Origin: an uncultured Aquimarina sp.
Lineage (GTDB): Bacteria > Bacteroidota > Bacteroidia > Flavobacteriales > Flavobacteriaceae
Reading direction: 5' to 3'
Assembly (NCBI GenBank): GCA_947498765.1
Contig: CANMLG010000006.1
Location: forward strand, 62,001 to 126,000
Length of the DNA stretch: 64,000 nucleotides
Position 1 is the first letter of the stretch. The number at the start of each line of letters is the position of its first letter. Below are positions 34,248 through 43,631 of the stretch, piece after piece. The notes below the pieces were generated by a model, which was not told the DNA's origin, ran no database searches, and was given only the letters and a program-made list of their open reading frames with translations. Position numbers and translations under genes: made by a program.

Positions 34248-34423
34248 TTTAACCCAAATTATGCATTAAAAAATCTATTACGTCTGCGATCTACTTCAAA
34301 TACTATCGTAAACTGTATTTTTTAATTTAACCATAACGGTGCTATACTGAAATTAAGAAAACACTAGTATTTATTGTATATCACAGCCTCATGACAAAGT
34401 TTCCATGCATAATTTGGGTTTAA
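34248..34423 (-). repeat. MITE-like inverted-repeat element, copy 2 (inverted relative to copy 1)
   Basis: About 176 bp. The ends are near-perfect inverted repeats (TTTAACCCAAATTATGCAT and the complement of its right end, TTAAACCCAAATTATGCAT). The sequence is the reverse complement of 8614-8791 with about ten internal substitutions. It lies directly after the aroA terminator. Confidence 0.75.
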
Positions 34424-34492
34424 TTAAATTGTGTGTAAGACTTGTTTTACAAGCTAAAACGTTATAAGTTTTTTACTTAATTTTTTGAGCAA

Positions 34493-34500
34493 TAATTTTG
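34493..34500 (+). promoter_or_regulatory. -7-like element for the 34543 gene
   Basis: TAATTTTG matches TAnnTTTG and is 42 bp before the ATG. Confidence 0.4.
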
Positions 34501-34542
34501 AATAAGTGATGTTTATGGACGGGAACACAATAAATTATACTT

Positions 34543-34998
34543 ATGAAATATTCATTATTATTTTTAGGGTTTTTAATACTCCCATTTTATATCAATGCGC
34601 AAATTGTTGTTGTAGAAAAAAAGAACAAAATTGAATTAGTAGGAGGGATTCAGCCCATTAAAAGACACAAAGTAGAATTGACAAGGTTTGAAAAAACGTA
34701 TTGTTTGAACTACGTAGATACAAAGTTTAAAAATAATTACCAGTACAAAAGTTTTTGTTTTGATGATTTAGAAGGTTCATTTGATAATTTTTATGATACA
34801 ATTATTAATGGTTTTGAAGAATTACCAGAAGATCCAGTTAATATTTCATTTCCCGATTGTAAGGTTGAATTTAAATTTTCATCTTCATTAGGAACTTCTT
34901 ATGTAGAGTTTTTTCATTATTTCAATGGCAATGTGGGAACAAGTGTGATGATTTCAAAAGGGAAATGGGAAAAACTCTTTGGAAGAGATCGAATTTAA
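34543..34998 (+). CDS. secreted protein of unknown function
   Basis: 151 residues with a signal peptide (MKYSLLFLGFLILPFYINA, cleaved before Q). The mature part has three Cys (KTYCLNYVD, KSFCFDD, FPDCKVEF) and is rich in Phe/Tyr and acidic residues. It contains a repeated F-x-D-x-F style (FDDLEGSFDNFYDTIINGF). No known domain was recognised. It is flanked by a repeat element upstream and queA downstream, with its own -7-like motif. Probably periplasmic or outer-membrane-associated. No function is suggested. Confidence 0.7.
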   Translation: MKYSLLFLGFLILPFYINAQIVVVEKKNKIELVGGIQPIKRHKVELTRFEKTYCLNYVDTKFKNNYQYKSFCFDDLEGSFDNFYDTIINGFEELPEDPVNISFPDCKVEFKFSSSLGTSYVEFFHYFNGNVGTSVMISKGKWEKLFGRDRI

Positions 34999-35060
34999 AA
35001 CAGTAAAGGCTATGTTTTATTACAATTGTAGTGGTTTATTTTATTTTTTTTGATAAATAC

Positions 35061-35092
35061 TTGACAACCCCTATGCTCAGATTGTATATTTG
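35061..35092 (+). promoter_or_regulatory. probable promoter of queA
   Basis: TTGAC begins at 35061 and TATATTTG lies at 35085-35092, with a spacer of about 20 bp. The ATG follows 24 bp later. Confidence 0.6.
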
Positions 35093-35115
35093 CCCTCTTA
35101 TCAAAAACTAGATAT

Positions 35116-36165
35116 ATGAAGTTATCACATTTCGATTTCAATTTACCAGAAGAATTATTGGCAGAATACCCTTCAGAAAACCGTGACGAGTCTCGTTTAA
35201 TGGTTTTAAATCGAAAAGAAAACACTATTGAGCACAAGCAGTTTAAAGATTTAATCGATTATTTCGATGAAAATGATGTGATGGTATTAAATAATACCAA
35301 AGTATTTCCTGCTCGTTTATTTGGAAATAAAGAAAAAACAGGCGCACGTATTGAAGTGTTTTTGTTACGTGAATTAAATTCAGAAACGCGACTTTGGGAT
35401 GTGTTGGTGGACCCTGCGCGTAAAATTAGAATTGGAAATAAATTGTATTTCGGTGATGATGAAACATTAGTAGCTGAAGTTATTGATAATACAACTTCTA
35501 GAGGGAGAACATTGCGTTTTCTTTATGATGGTTCTTACGAAGAATTTCGTAAAAAATTAAATGATTTAGGAGAAACGCCATTACCTAAATATATAAAAAG
35601 AGAAGTAGAACCAGAAGATATGGATCGTTACCAAACGATTTATGCTAAAAATGAAGGAGCGGTAGCGGCACCTACTGCAGGTTTACACTTTTCAAAACAT
35701 TTGTTAAAGCGTTTAGAAATTAAAGGTATTGATTTTGCTGAAGTAACGTTACATGTTGGTTTAGGTACTTTTAGTCCTGTTGAAGTGGAAGACTTGTCTA
35801 AACATAAAATGGATAGCGAAGAAGCTGAAATAAAAACAGAGGCAACTCAGATAGTGAACAAAGCAATTAAAGAGAAGCGCCGTATTTGTGCTGTAGGTAC
35901 AACAGTAATGAGAACATTAGAAAGTTCAGTATCTTCAGAGAGTACATTAAATGAGTTTCGTGGTTGGACAAATAAATTTATTTTCCCTCCTCATGATTTT
36001 AGTATTGCGAATTGTATGATTACAAATTTTCATACACCAAAATCAACATTGTTAATGATGGTTTCGGCATTTGCAGGACATGATTTAATGAAAAGAGCTT
36101 ATGATGAGGCCGTAAAAGAAAAATATAAATTCTATAGCTATGGTGATGCTATGTTGATTATCTAA
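35116..36165 (+). CDS. queA: S-adenosylmethionine:tRNA ribosyltransferase-isomerase
   Basis: A 349-residue enzyme that transfers and isomerises the ribosyl part of SAM onto 7-aminomethyl-7-deazaguanine in tRNA, giving epoxyqueuosine. Markers: [20 protein letters not shown] at the start, [42 protein letters not shown] and [20 protein letters not shown]. The length is typical. It is a single gene with its own promoter and a terminator after it. With queE at 24749 it shows two separated steps of queuosine synthesis. Confidence 0.95.
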   Translation: MKLSHFDFNLPEELLAEYPSENRDESRLMVLNRKENTIEHKQFKDLIDYFDENDVMVLNNTKVFPARLFGNKEKTGARIEVFLLRELNSETRLWDVLVDPARKIRIGNKLYFGDDETLVAEVIDNTTSRGRTLRFLYDGSYEEFRKKLNDLGETPLPKYIKREVEPEDMDRYQTIYAKNEGAVAAPTAGLHFSKHLLKRLEIKGIDFAEVTLHVGLGTFSPVEVEDLSKHKMDSEEAEIKTEATQIVNKAIKEKRRICAVGTTVMRTLESSVSSESTLNEFRGWTNKFIFPPHDFSIANCMITNFHTPKSTLLMMVSAFAGHDLMKRAYDEAVKEKYKFYSYGDAMLII

Positions 36166-36225
36166 TTTTCAGCATTTTTATTGAAACTACCAAAGGGGAT
36201 AGATACTCCGAGGTAATTTATAAAT

Positions 36226-36262
36226 AAAAAAAGAGCTGCATTTTTAATGTAGCTCTTTTTTT
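36226..36262. terminator. bidirectional intrinsic terminator between queA and the OmpA/PD40 gene
   Basis: AAAAAAAGAGCTGCAT (36226-36241) pairs with ATGTAGCTCTTTTTTT (36247-36262) with one G-T pair, and is A/T-flanked on both sides. Confidence 0.8.
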
Positions 36263-36335
36263 AACAAATTATTACACATGTAGAATTTTGAAGCTTGGTT
36301 TAATAGATTTGCTTGTTAGAATTATGTATAACGGG

Positions 36336-38330
36336 CTAGTTTTCGGAGGCAGCAGTGTTTATTATGCCAGAATTTAGTATGATAAATTCGCAACGTCTAT
36401 TTTTTTCATGCTCTTGGTCACTACAATCTACTCCGTTAGTACAATTATTTACTAATTGAGTTTCACCATAACCTTTGTAAAAAATTCTATTGCGATCAAT
36501 ATGTCCGCTATTTACTAAATATTCTTTGGTAGCTTTAGCTCTTTGTTTACTTAGGTCATAATTATAATCATCGTTTGCTCTACTGTCTGTATGTGATCTG
36601 ATTTCTATTTTAATATGATCATTACTTTGTAGTACGGCAATGATTTTTTGTAATTCTAATTCAGCATCTTTTCTAATTTCGTAATCATTATAATTAAAAT
36701 AGATGGTGTTTAACTGCAATATTTTTGCTAAATCATCACCAACTCTAGCAATTCTAGATTTGAAGTTTTCATTTGATAAATCAAAATTTTGTTTCACAAT
36801 ATCACCTTTATATTTTGAAGTTTTTAAAGAGGTTCGTTGAGGTTGATACCCTTTTTTGTATACATTTAAATTAAACGTAGCATTGCAATTGGCAGCAAAA
36901 GTATAATATCCATTATTGTCGGTGGTTACTTGATTAGTTAAATTCATGTTCTTATCATATAATTTAACTAGGGCACCAGAAACAATTTCATTAGTTTTTT
37001 GATTAGATACGATTCCCTCAATAAATAATTGGCATTTTATGTCTAAAGGAGCGACTTGTTTAAAACTATAAATATCATCACTTCCTTTTCCATCGACTCT
37101 ATTACTAGCAAAAAAACCGATGTCGGTTTTTTTATCAATGATAAATGAAAAGTCATCGGAAGGACCATTAATGGGTTTTCCAATATTGTAAGGATTAGCA
37201 TAGGTGTTTCTAGCTATTTTGGAAACGAAAACATCCAGTCCTCCTAAACCTAAATGTCCATCACTCGAAAAATACAAGTTACCATCATTACTAATAAAGG
37301 GAAATGTTTCTCTTCCTTCAGTATTAATGTTGTAACCTAAATTTTCTGGTTTTCCAAAACTTTTGTCTTCGTTAATGTTTACTACATATAGATCGGAATT
37401 TCCATAGGATCCAGGCATATCACTAGCAAAATACAATTTATCCTCATCTGGACTTAATGCCGGGTGAGCTATGGAGTATTCATCACTATTAAAAGGAAGC
37501 TCTTTTATATTACTCCATTTTTTATTTATAAGTTCTGCCTGGTAAAGCTTAAGCATTACAGTTCCAGAACCGCTTGAGTTTAATTGTTTTTTTAAATAGT
37601 TATTTCGGGTGAAATACATAGTTTTACCATCTTTAGTAATTACTGCTGATGCTTCATGTACAGGTGTGTTTATTTCTCCTTTTACAGGCTTAATTTGAAC
37701 ATTGTTATGAAGTTTGCCTTGTTCTAAATTGATATTATATAAATCGAGAAAAGGCATTTTATCCCATACTGAAATTTCTCCTCCACCTCTTGATGAGGCA
37801 AAAATAATATCCCCATTTGGAGCAAAACTTGGAGAATGGTCTGAAAATTCGCTATTATATTCAAAAGGATTAAATTGAAATTTACCAGATCTTTTTTCAA
37901 TCAAATCTAAATAATACCGATTGGTATTAAAGTTATAAGCTCTAGAATCATATTCGCGTGTAATTGAAGCAAATTTTTCCATTACTTTATCCGCTTTTTT
38001 AAATTTTTGGACACTTTTTAAGCACTGGGCATAACGATATAAATATTCGGGACTAATAGAAGCAGAAAATTGTTTTACTAATTTATCGTACCAAAAATGA
38101 GCTTCTCTAAATTCTGCATTAAAATAGTACGAGTCGGCAATTTTTTGATATAAGTCAGCAGATTTGTAGCCTTTATTGGCTACTTGAATATAAATTTCAC
38201 GAGCATCAATATATGCAAAACGATCAAAATCTGAATTGGCATTAGTGATAAGGTCATTACTGTTTTGAGCAAATATAAATTTGCAGGAAACTAATAAAAA
38301 AAGTAACGCTAAAGTATGTATTTTTTTCAT
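36336..38330 (-). CDS. OmpA-family protein with TPR and PD40 propeller (PorE-like)
   Basis: A 664-residue envelope protein. Order: signal peptide (1-21, ending FIFA), TPR-like repeats (about 25-140), a PD40/WD40-like beta-propeller (about 150-420; HSPSFAPNGDIIFASSRGG, HPALSPDEDKLYFASD, FPFISNDGNLYFSSDG), a carboxypeptidase-regulatory-like beta domain (about 435-520), and an OmpA peptidoglycan-binding domain (about 545-650; IEIRSHTDSRANDDYNYDLS, KNRRCEFII). The architecture matches PorE/PD40-OmpA proteins that anchor T9SS parts to the cell wall. It follows the PorP/SprF gene by 3 bp, in one operon with the giant repeat protein. Confidence 0.85.
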   Translation of the reverse strand: MKKIHTLALLFLLVSCKFIFAQNSNDLITNANSDFDRFAYIDAREIYIQVANKGYKSADLYQKIADSYYFNAEFREAHFWYDKLVKQFSASISPEYLYRYAQCLKSVQKFKKADKVMEKFASITREYDSRAYNFNTNRYYLDLIEKRSGKFQFNPFEYNSEFSDHSPSFAPNGDIIFASSRGGGEISVWDKMPFLDLYNINLEQGKLHNNVQIKPVKGEINTPVHEASAVITKDGKTMYFTRNNYLKKQLNSSGSGTVMLKLYQAELINKKWSNIKELPFNSDEYSIAHPALSPDEDKLYFASDMPGSYGNSDLYVVNINEDKSFGKPENLGYNINTEGRETFPFISNDGNLYFSSDGHLGLGGLDVFVSKIARNTYANPYNIGKPINGPSDDFSFIIDKKTDIGFFASNRVDGKGSDDIYSFKQVAPLDIKCQLFIEGIVSNQKTNEIVSGALVKLYDKNMNLTNQVTTDNNGYYTFAANCNATFNLNVYKKGYQPQRTSLKTSKYKGDIVKQNFDLSNENFKSRIARVGDDLAKILQLNTIYFNYNDYEIRKDAELELQKIIAVLQSNDHIKIEIRSHTDSRANDDYNYDLSKQRAKATKEYLVNSGHIDRNRIFYKGYGETQLVNNCTNGVDCSDQEHEKNRRCEFIILNSGIINTAASEN

Positions 38331-38333
38331 AAG

Positions 38334-39314
38334 CTAGAAAAAACGGGGGGTTAACATTCTTTTTGAGGTAAGGTTTAATTTATTGTTTAGATCATATCTG
38401 AGTATAAATTCAAAACTTCCATAATTATTATTTATACCAGTAATTTCGGTAGTTTCAATATCGTAAGCTAATCCTAACATCAATGATTTCGATGCTTGAT
38501 AAGCAAATAAAGCACTAACTGCTGCACTCCATCGGTAGGCGGTTCCTACTGTGATTTTCTTTAAAAATAAAAAATTAGCAGAAACATCAACTTGTAATGG
38601 AGCACCACTAACTATTTTTGTTAATAATGCTGGTTTAAACTTAACGCTATCATTAAGGTTAAAAGTATGTCCAGCAATGAAATAGTAATTTATTTTTTGT
38701 TTGGAAACCAATGTAGTATTACCAGCACTTGTCGAAATATCTTTTTCATCAAAAAAACTTGTTTGCAACAGATTAGGTACGCTAAAACCGGCATAAAATC
38801 TTTCGTTACTATAATATAGACCTAAACCAAAATTTGGGCTAAATTTATTTTCAACATCGTTCAAAAGGGCATTATCCAGAACTTCTTCTCTGGAAAGCTC
38901 TGTTAAATTAACATTAAGTAAATTGCCACCGATTTTAGATCCAAATCGTAAAAAAGCAGTATTGGCATTATTAACTCTTATTTTGTAGGCAAGATCTACA
39001 TTGAAATTGGTTTCGGTAGTGGGTTTAATAATGTCGCTAATTACAGAAAAACCATAGGCAAAATTACTAAAACGATTCAATGGTGTTTCAAATGCTATAG
39101 TATGTGTGGCAGGACTTCCTTCAAAACCAGCCCATTGTTTTCGGGTTAAGCCAGATATACTTGTTTTGTCTCTACTTCCGGTGTATGCAGGGTTTATAAT
39201 AGCTGTGTTATATATGTATTGAGTATACTGAGCATCTTGTTGACCAGTAACTGTTGTAGCGAATAGTATGCTAAAAATGAGTGATATTATGGGGGTAGTT
39301 TGCTTCATATTCAT
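38334..39314 (-). CDS. PorP/SprF family outer-membrane protein
   Basis: A 326-residue beta-barrel with a signal peptide ending TVTG, then QQDAQYTQYIYNTAIINPAYTGSR (QY-x-x-N-x-x-NPA-x-G), the hallmark of the PorP/SprF family. SprF-type proteins help export and surface-attach partner proteins bearing a type B (gliding-motility-type) C-terminal domain. The adjacent upstream gene encodes exactly such a protein, 42 bp away, which strongly suggests a dedicated pair. The barrel ends PRFF with a terminal Phe. Confidence 0.9.
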   Translation of the reverse strand: MNMKQTTPIISLIFSILFATTVTGQQDAQYTQYIYNTAIINPAYTGSRDKTSISGLTRKQWAGFEGSPATHTIAFETPLNRFSNFAYGFSVISDIIKPTTETNFNVDLAYKIRVNNANTAFLRFGSKIGGNLLNVNLTELSREEVLDNALLNDVENKFSPNFGLGLYYSNERFYAGFSVPNLLQTSFFDEKDISTSAGNTTLVSKQKINYYFIAGHTFNLNDSVKFKPALLTKIVSGAPLQVDVSANFLFLKKITVGTAYRWSAAVSALFAYQASKSLMLGLAYDIETTEITGINNNYGSFEFILRYDLNNKLNLTSKRMLTPRFF

Positions 39315-39356
39315 TTTCGTTGATAGTCAATTTTTTAAAGAACAGTAGTAATTAAT

Positions 39357-42300
39357 TTATTTAACTAGGTAAAATGAACCAGCTTTAGTTTTCGAATTTC
39401 CGTTTGAGTTAATGTAGTTAAGGGTGTAAAAATAAGTTCCAGTAGGTAATTGATCGCTTTGTTTTATAGTAAGCCTACCTTGACTTTGTCCAGAAAATTT
39501 GAGTGAATTAGGCTGTCCATAAGCATCTTCTTCAAAGACCTTTAATCCCCATCGATTAAAAATTTTCAAATTATTTTGAGGAAAGTTCTCTAAATTTTTT
39601 ATAACAAATTCATCATTTACAGCATCTCCATTTGGCGTAAATGTTTCATAAACAATAACATCATTTTCAGGCTGATCTTCGAATTTAACAACGGTAGGAT
39701 CATCTGGTTCACCATCATCATTTAAGTCAATGTCTGCGAGTATATTTGGATCGTCGGAATCATCTGATATTGAATTACCAGTAGGTGTAGTAGCTATTAC
39801 CATAGCTTGATTAATTACTTGACCATTGGTAATATCAGCGGCAGTAATGGTATATATGGCAGAAAAGTTAGTGTCATTTTCTTCGCCTGGGGCTAATGTA
39901 AAAGAACTACCAGTTAAATTAACACCAGCTAATAAATCAGTAACCGTAATGTCAGTTAAGATTTCATCACCAGTATTAATAATAGTAAAAGTATATTCAA
40001 TAATATCACCAACATTTAAAGTGCTATTGTTGTTAATATCTACATAACGACCTGTTTTAAGTAGGCTTATTTTAGGATTATTATCATTAATTTGATTAAC
40101 AGTTATAGAAACTACAGCTATAGCACAGTCATTATTTTGATCACAAATTTGGTAAGTAATGGTATCATCACCAAAGAAATTTGGATTTGGAGTGTACAAA
40201 ATACTATCGTCGGTAGGATCATCAGGAGTACTGTTGATATTTACTGTGGCTATTCCATTAATTGGAAGATCTATAATTGTGATAGCTGTGTCATTTGGTC
40301 CATCACCTCCGAAAGAATCATTACCTAGTACATCAATTTGATTGCTGGTGGTACTTTCGTTAATAATAATATTGTCTTCAATAGCCACAGGAGTGTCAAA
40401 AGTGTTATTGTTTACAGTTATGTTCACTACGGCAGTAGTACAATCACCATCAGCATCGCAAATTTGATAAGTTAATGTGTCATTACCAAAGAAATTTGGA
40501 TTAGGTGTATATAGTATAGTATCGTCGGTAGGATCATTAGGAGTGGTATTATCATTAACAGTAGCACTTCCGTTTGTTGGAGCAATAGTAATAGTTATTG
40601 CTGAGTTATTAGGCCCATCACCTCCAAAAGAATCATTGTTTAATATGTCAATTGGATTATCGGTAGTGTCTTCTTCTATATCAGTACTATCTTCAACAGC
40701 GACAGGAGTGTCAAAAGTGTTATTGTTTACAGTTATGTTTACTACGGCAGTAATACAATCATCATCAGCATCACAAATTTGATAGGTTAATGTGTCATCA
40801 CCAAAGAAATTTGGATTAGGCGTGTATAGTATAGTATCATCGGTAGGATCATTAGGAGTGCCATTGGTGTTAACACTTGCAGTTCCATTAGTTGGAGTAA
40901 CCATAATTACTATAGCAGTAGTACTAGGTCCGTCTCCTCCAAAAGAGTCATTGTCTAATACATCAATTGGGTTATCTGTAGTATCTTCATTAACACTAAC
41001 AGGATCATCAATAGCTGCAGGCATATCAGTTGTGTCGTTGTCAACTCTAATATTAATTACAGCGGTAGTACAATCACCATCAGCATCACAAATTTGATAG
41101 GTCAATATATCATCCCCAAAGAAATTTGGATTAGGCGTATAAACAATTACATCATCTGTAGGATCATTAGGCGTTGCATTGTCAATAACAGTAGCATTTC
41201 CGTTTGTTGGAGCAATAGTAATTGTAATAGCTGAGTTGCTAGGTCCGTCTCCTCCAAAAGTATCGTTATCTAACACATCAATTTGATTATCTGTAGTATC
41301 TTCATTAACACTAACAGGGTCATCAATAGCTGTAGGCGTATCAGTTGTGTCGTTGTCAACTCTAATATTAATTACAGCTGTAGTACAATCATTATTTAGG
41401 TCACATATTTCGTAAGTTACAGTATCATCACCAAAAAAGTTTGGATTAGGCGTGTATAGTATAACATCATCGGTAGGATCATTAGGCGTTGCATTATTAT
41501 TAACAGTGGCAGTTCCATTAGTAGGAGCAATAGTAATAGCAATGGCAGTAGTACCAGGGCCATCTCCCCCAAAAGTATCGTTATCTAACACATCAATTGG
41601 GTTATCCGTAGAATCTTCATTAACACTAATAGGATCATCAATAGCTGCAGGCGTATCAGTTGTGTCGTTGTCAACTCTAATATTAATTACAGCGGTAGTA
41701 CAATCATTATTTAGGTCACATATTTCGTAAGTTAGAGTATCATCACCAAAAAAATCAGGATTAGGTGTATACAGTATAGCATCGTCGGTAGGATCATTAG
41801 GCGTTGCATTATCATTAACAGTGGCAGTTCCATTAGTAGGAGCAATAGTAATTGTAATAGCTGAGTTGCTAGGTCCGTCTCCCCCAAAAGTATCGTTATC
41901 TAACACATCAATTGGGTTATCCGTAGAATCTTCATTAACACTAATAGGATCATCAATAGCTGTAGGCGTATCAGTTGTGTCGTTGTCAACTCTAATATTA
42001 ATTACAGCGGTAGTACAATCATTATTTAGGTCACATATTTCGTAAGTTAGAGTATCATCACCAAAAAAATCAGGATTAGGTGTATACAGTATAGCATCGT
42101 CGGTAGGATCATTAGGCGTTGCATTATCATTAACAGTGGCAGTTCCATTATTAGGAGCAATAGTAATTGTAATAGCCGAGTTGCTAGGTCCGTCTCCCCC
42201 AAAAGTATCGTTATCTAATACATCAATTTGATTATCTGTAGTATCTTCATTAACACTAGCCGGGTCATTATTTGCAATAGGAGTGTCACTAGTATCACTT

Positions 42301-43631
42301 ATAATTTCTATAGTTGCTATACCAGTTGTACAATCACCATCAGCATCACAAATTTGATAGGTTAATGTATCATCACCAAAAAAGTTTGGATTAGGCATAT
42401 ACATTATAACATCGTCGGTAGGATCATTAGGCGTTGCATTATTATTAACAGTAGCATTTCCGTTTGTTGGATCAACAGTGATTGTAATTGCTGATGTACT
42501 CGGACCGTCATCTCCAAAGGAGTCGTTACTCAAAACGTTTAAAGGAGCTATTAAAGCATCTTCATTAAGATCAAAGTTGTCATTGATAGCATTTGGTAAG
42601 CCATTGATTACTTTAATTAAAACATTTGCAAAATGGCAATTACCGTCAATATCACAGATTTGATAAGTTAAGGTGTCATTACCAGAAAAATCTGTGGTTG
42701 GAGTATATACAATAACATCATCGGTAGGGTCACTAAAAGTGCCTCTATCATCTACAACAGCTGTTCCATTTGAAGGGTTAGTTATTATAGTTATTGGTGA
42801 ATTACTTGGTCCATCACCTCCAAAGTCATCATTATCAATGACATTCAGAAGAGTGGAAGTGTTTTTTTTGATATTGTCAAAATTATCAAACAATGCATTA
42901 GGGATATCATTAAGATTAGTAACCATAATGGATACTACAGCTGTATCACATTCTCCTTTTAAATCACAAATTTGATAAGTTATGGAATCAGGACCAAAAT
43001 AGTCTTTAGCAGGTTTATAGAAAATAACATCATCAGTTGGGTTATCTATGATTGCACCAGTATCAACTCTGGCAGTTCCATTAGTTGGAGGAGTAACAAT
43101 TGTTAGAGCATTATCTCTTAGTCCTCGAATTCCAAAATCATCATTAGATAAAACAAGAATAGACCTATCAGCAGAATCTTCATCTAAAGTAAGGGGATCA
43201 TCAACTGCATCAATGGAGGTGCAGCCAGGGGTGTTAATTATTTCAATTTCAACAGTTGTAGTATCTGTATCGCCATTGGCATCAATAATTGTATAAGAAA
43301 AACGATCTATACCAGAAAAACCATCTGGAGTATCATACAATATGTAATCATCTAATAAATTACTTGGAGTGCTGTTATTAGCAAGACTTATAGTTCCTCC
43401 TTCGTTAGTATTACTACCTATAATGATATGGTTTGTGGTGTTAGGACCAGCTGGGCCAAAATCATCATTATCAAGGATATTTATAAAGTTTCCTTTACTA
43501 CCAAAGCAAACCTTATCAGTGTCTTCTTGGGCATTTCGAGGTACTTGAATAATTAAATTGCTTATTTTGCAGTTATCAGCAAATAATAAAATAGATTGGA
43601 ATAGAAGATATATAAAAAAAAACTTCTTCAT
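39357..43631 (-). CDS. giant surface repeat protein with 11 Ig/cadherin-like repeats and T9SS type B C-terminal domain
   Basis: 1424 residues. A signal peptide (to about 18) is followed by 11 tandem units of about 100-105 residues (roughly residues 40-1180), each with NDxFGGDGP, TPNDPTDD, FxGDDTLTYxICD and a C-x5-C pair. The acidic units resemble bacterial cadherin/Ig-like adhesin domains and probably bind calcium. A DUF11-like domain follows (KISLLKTGRYVDINNNSTLN...). The last about 95 residues are the gliding-motility-type C-terminal domain (YETFTPNGDAVNDEFVI, FNRWGLKVFEEDAYG), a T9SS type B secretion signal. It is probably a surface adhesin. A PorP/SprF partner and an OmpA protein lie downstream in the same operon. 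Confidence 0.88.
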   Translation of the reverse strand: MKKFFFIYLLFQSILLFADNCKISNLIIQVPRNAQEDTDKVCFGSKGNFINILDNDDFGPAGPNTTNHIIIGSNTNEGGTISLANNSTPSNLLDDYILYDTPDGFSGIDRFSYTIIDANGDTDTTTVEIEIINTPGCTSIDAVDDPLTLDEDSADRSILVLSNDDFGIRGLRDNALTIVTPPTNGTARVDTGAIIDNPTDDVIFYKPAKDYFGPDSITYQICDLKGECDTAVVSIMVTNLNDIPNALFDNFDNIKKNTSTLLNVIDNDDFGGDGPSNSPITIITNPSNGTAVVDDRGTFSDPTDDVIVYTPTTDFSGNDTLTYQICDIDGNCHFANVLIKVINGLPNAINDNFDLNEDALIAPLNVLSNDSFGDDGPSTSAITITVDPTNGNATVNNNATPNDPTDDVIMYMPNPNFFGDDTLTYQICDADGDCTTGIATIEIISDTSDTPIANNDPASVNEDTTDNQIDVLDNDTFGGDGPSNSAITITIAPNNGTATVNDNATPNDPTDDAILYTPNPDFFGDDTLTYEICDLNNDCTTAVINIRVDNDTTDTPTAIDDPISVNEDSTDNPIDVLDNDTFGGDGPSNSAITITIAPTNGTATVNDNATPNDPTDDAILYTPNPDFFGDDTLTYEICDLNNDCTTAVINIRVDNDTTDTPAAIDDPISVNEDSTDNPIDVLDNDTFGGDGPGTTAIAITIAPTNGTATVNNNATPNDPTDDVILYTPNPNFFGDDTVTYEICDLNNDCTTAVINIRVDNDTTDTPTAIDDPVSVNEDTTDNQIDVLDNDTFGGDGPSNSAITITIAPTNGNATVIDNATPNDPTDDVIVYTPNPNFFGDDILTYQICDADGDCTTAVINIRVDNDTTDMPAAIDDPVSVNEDTTDNPIDVLDNDSFGGDGPSTTAIVIMVTPTNGTASVNTNGTPNDPTDDTILYTPNPNFFGDDTLTYQICDADDDCITAVVNITVNNNTFDTPVAVEDSTDIEEDTTDNPIDILNNDSFGGDGPNNSAITITIAPTNGSATVNDNTTPNDPTDDTILYTPNPNFFGNDTLTYQICDADGDCTTAVVNITVNNNTFDTPVAIEDNIIINESTTSNQIDVLGNDSFGGDGPNDTAITIIDLPINGIATVNINSTPDDPTDDSILYTPNPNFFGDDTITYQICDQNNDCAIAVVSITVNQINDNNPKISLLKTGRYVDINNNSTLNVGDIIEYTFTIINTGDEILTDITVTDLLAGVNLTGSSFTLAPGEENDTNFSAIYTITAADITNGQVINQAMVIATTPTGNSISDDSDDPNILADIDLNDDGEPDDPTVVKFEDQPENDVIVYETFTPNGDAVNDEFVIKNLENFPQNNLKIFNRWGLKVFEEDAYGQPNSLKFSGQSQGRLTIKQSDQLPTGTYFYTLNYINSNGNSKTKAGSFYLVK
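40090..43510 (-). repeat. tandem Ig-like repeat array (about 11 units of 300-315 bp)
   Basis: The coding repeats are visible in DNA, with a conserved ACCAAA(A/G)AAATTTGGATTAG-like block recurring near 40159, 40477, 40792, 41110, 41428, 41746, 42061, 42370 and 42688. The units starting near 41746 and 42061 are almost identical over more than 200 bp. Units 1-3 are more diverged. Confidence 0.85.

Larger units (their letters stand above)
34174..34542. other. intergenic region with a terminator and a repeat element
   Basis: A 369-bp spacer holding the aroA terminator (34203-34232), inverted-repeat element copy 2 (34248-34423) and a -7-like TAATTTTG (34493-34500). No coding ORF was found. Confidence 0.6.

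Noticed and set aside
39820..43300. Several long plus-strand ORFs opposite the giant repeat protein
   Set aside because: They recur with the same period as the repeats and are mirror readings of the coding repeat array. They lack independent starts, promoters or recognisable domains.
40090..43510. Regularly spaced repeats that could suggest a CRISPR array
   Set aside because: The period is about 300-315 bp, the repeats are protein-coding and diverge gradually, and there are no short identical repeats with unique spacers or cas genes.
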